From: Hydrogenispora ethanolica
GTDB taxonomy: Bacteria; Bacillota; UBA4882; UBA8346
Assembly: GCF_004340685.1 (NCBI RefSeq)
Contig: NZ_SLUN01000002.1
Coordinates: 62,001-126,000 of the forward strand
Length of the DNA stretch: 64,000 nt
Direction: 5' to 3'
Of the stretch, positions 62,648 through 64,000 are shown piece after piece. The stretch's first letter is position 1. Each line of letters begins with the position of its first letter. Below the pieces are notes generated by a model that ran no database searches, had not been told where the DNA came from, and saw nothing but the letters and a program-made list of their open reading frames with translations. A program made the translations under genes and the position numbers.

Positions 62648-63151
62648 ATGCCGGCACAAGAGATTTTATTGTTGGGAAATCCACGGTTGTATGAAACAGC
62701 GGTTGCGGTGGTTGAAACGGAGCTGGAGGCGCTCCAGACGGTAGTCGCCGATTTGCACGACACCTTGATCGCGTTCCGTGAAAAATACCGGGTCGGCCGG
62801 GCCATCGCCGCGCCGCAGATTGGGGTGAAAAAGCGGTTAATTTACATGTTCATCGACACGCCGACGGTCTTCATCAATCCGGTGCTGGAGTGGAAGAGCC
62901 CGGAAACGATGGTGTTGTGGGATGATTGCATGAGTTTTCCGGAGATCCTGGTCAAGGTGGAGCGGCACCGCCGGATCCGGCTGCGATATAAAGATCTGGA
63001 CTGGCAGGACCGGACCATGGAGTTGGAGGGCGACCTGGCCGAGCTGTTGCAGCATGAGTACGATCATCTGGACGGGATCCTGGCGGTGCAACGGGCGCTC
63101 GATCCGTATTCGATCGCCTTGACCAGCCAGAAAGCGTTGCTAACGGTTTAG
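62648..63151 (+). CDS. def: Peptide deformylase-family protein with altered motif 2
   Basis: 167 residues from ATG 62648 (AGGAGGAG upstream; the upstream in-frame extension has no site). Motif 1 is VGRAIAAPQIG (normal GxGLAAPQ(I/V)G), motif 3 LLQHEYDHLDGIL keeps HExxH, and motif 2 is WDDCMSF where EGCLS is usual: the metal Cys is kept, the preceding Glu-Gly is Asp-Asp. It should still bind metal; activity on nascent formyl-Met is likely but specificity could differ. Confidence 0.88.
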   Translation: MPAQEILLLGNPRLYETAVAVVETELEALQTVVADLHDTLIAFREKYRVGRAIAAPQIGVKKRLIYMFIDTPTVFINPVLEWKSPETMVLWDDCMSFPEILVKVERHRRIRLRYKDLDWQDRTMELEGDLAELLQHEYDHLDGILAVQRALDPYSIALTSQKALLTV

Positions 63152-63202
63152 CCGTGGCGGTCGGGAGGCGGACTGGCTGACCGGAAGGGAATAAAGCGAG
63201 AA

Positions 63203-63230
63203 AGCGGGGTCGCGGCCCCGCTGCTTTTTA
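63203..63230 (+). terminator. Terminator between def and the convergent kinase gene
   Basis: AGCGGGG/CCCCGCT stem with TCGCGG-type loop followed by GCTTTTTATTT. It also overlaps the 3' end of the kinase gene. Confidence 0.75.
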
Positions 63231-64000
63231 TTTGAGGGGCAGGCGGAAGCGGAACTCGGTGCCGTGCGCGTCGTCGCTGCTGAAACTGACCTGGCCGCCC
63301 AATAATCTCTCGCCCAACAGCTTCATGCTGTAGGTGCCGATGCCCCGCCCCGCTCCTTTGGTGGAATAGGAACGCTGGAAGATCTGCAATTGGGCTTCCC
63401 TGGACATGACCTGCGGATTTCGCACCCGGAACAGGATGGCGCCCTCGTCGAGGGTGTAGCCGATGGTGACGACATCCCCGGCCCGCGAAGCCTCGACGGC
63501 GTTTTTGGCCATGTTCTGAACGACCCGCCGCACCAAGGTCGGGTCGCTTTGAATGACGGTTTCCGGGGAATGGGGATCGAAACGGAGCGCGCAGGAAGTT
63601 CTGGGATCATTGCGAAAATGGTTGACCAGCTTGGTAAGCATTGCGTCCGCGGAGAAGGGCGCGACTTTTAAGGCCAGATCGCCGCTTTCGGCGGCGATCA
63701 GCTCCTTTTGGCTGACGATCTCCTCGATCAGCATCTCCATCCCCTGTTGGGCAATGCCGCAGATTTCCCTGATTTCCTCCGGATTTTCGGTGGTTTGCAG
63801 CAGCTCGATCAGGCCCCGGACGGCTCCCGAGGTATTGAGCAGATCGTGAAAGAAAACCCGCTCGAAGACCTGCTTGCGTTTCTCCTCACCGATGTCTTTG
63901 ACCACGAATAAAGTATATTCCTGCTGCAAGTCGCCGATGGGCGAAGCGTAGATCTGCAGATCCAGCGAGGGATTGCCGGCGCGGTCCAAGGTCACATGGC
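63228..64000 (-). CDS. Sensor histidine kinase, 5' end outside the window
   Basis: At least 257 residues; the frame is open to the right edge, so the GTG at 63995 is not necessarily the start. PAS-like end (QIYASPIGDLQQEYTLFVVKDI), H-box variant FFHDLLNTSGAVRGLIELL with the phospho-His in FFHD, N-box VVQNMAKNAVEAS, a shortened G1 region (RNPQVM) and G2 box GAGRGIGTYSMKLLGERLLGG. The H-box is of the type found in kinases with FxHDxxN rather than SHELRTP. Convergent with def. Confidence 0.88.
   Translation of the reverse strand, partial: HVTLDRAGNPSLDLQIYASPIGDLQQEYTLFVVKDIGEEKRKQVFERVFFHDLLNTSGAVRGLIELLQTTENPEEIREICGIAQQGMEMLIEEIVSQKELIAAESGDLALKVAPFSADAMLTKLVNHFRNDPRTSCALRFDPHSPETVIQSDPTLVRRVVQNMAKNAVEASRAGDVVTIGYTLDEGAILFRVRNPQVMSREAQLQIFQRSYSTKGAGRGIGTYSMKLLGERLLGGQVSFSSDDAHGTEFRFRLPLK

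Overview
The window is a replication-origin region of a GC-rich, endospore-forming member of the Bacillota. The order rpmH-rnpA-yidD-yidC-jag-mnmE-mnmG-rsmG-soj-parB reads leftward and dnaA-dnaN-S4-recF-DUF721-remB-gyrB reads rightward from about 33.8-34.2 kb. DnaA boxes lie on both sides of dnaA and two perfect parS sites lie at parB. Sporulation is indicated by SpoVT, SpoVG (with a textbook sigma-H promoter), a SleB-like cortex hydrolase, SpoIIIJ/YidC and Jag. One exported protein resembles a small outer-membrane beta-barrel, which would suit a diderm lineage such as the Limnochordia/Hydrogenispora group. That placement is inference and rests on little.

Layout. 0-10.5 kb: sensor kinase (cut by the window edge), barrel-like protein, a two-gene unit of unknown function, an exported nucleosidase of the MTA/SAH type, a GH130-like enzyme, two DUF2512 membrane proteins, and exported cell-wall or glycan enzymes (SleB, DUF4015, NlpC/P60). 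10.5-15.3 kb: small membrane protein, then a tandem glycine riboswitch with terminator controlling gcvT-gcvPA-gcvPB; gcvH is not in the operon. 15.3-16.4 kb: non-coding and repeat-rich. 16.4-19.2 kb: lytic transglycosylase and glnR-glnA. 19.2-25.9 kb (minus strand): bactofilin, M23 peptidase, DUF4446, larC-larB, parB-soj, rsmG. 25.9-31.4 kb: two full-length MnmG paralogues in tandem behind mnmE. 31.4-41.5 kb: the origin block. 41.5-47.7 kb: EamA transporter, tadA, two tRNA-Ser, SRP RNA, ispE, a GntR regulator, a nucleotidyltransferase-like protein, spoVG, tRNA-Gln. 47.9-54.7 kb: glmU, rplY, pth, a PrsW-like membrane protein, mfd. 54.7-64 kb: O-antigen-ligase-like protein, spoVT, a small unknown protein, a phosphohexomutase, a methyltransferase, HtrA, peptide deformylase and a second sensor kinase cut by the right edge.

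Two non-coding systems stand out. (1) Five intergenic arrays have a strict 21-bp period. Each array has its own private sequence but a similar design: a short palindromic core plus a spacer of about 10 bp, often of TGAnTCA type. (2) A dispersed element of about 135 bp with imperfect terminal inverted repeats and two predicted hairpins is present in seven copies plus one degenerate copy, all intergenic, two pairs being head-to-tail. I recognise neither family.

Coding oddities: the tandem MnmG pair; a GlmU whose uridyltransferase half lacks nearly all its catalytic residues while its acetyltransferase half is intact; a similarly degenerate nucleotidyltransferase two genes upstream; and an MTA/SAH-nucleosidase-type protein with a signal peptide. 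Two very short ORFs (29 and 14 codons) are supported by ribosome-binding sites, one also by a translational overlap.
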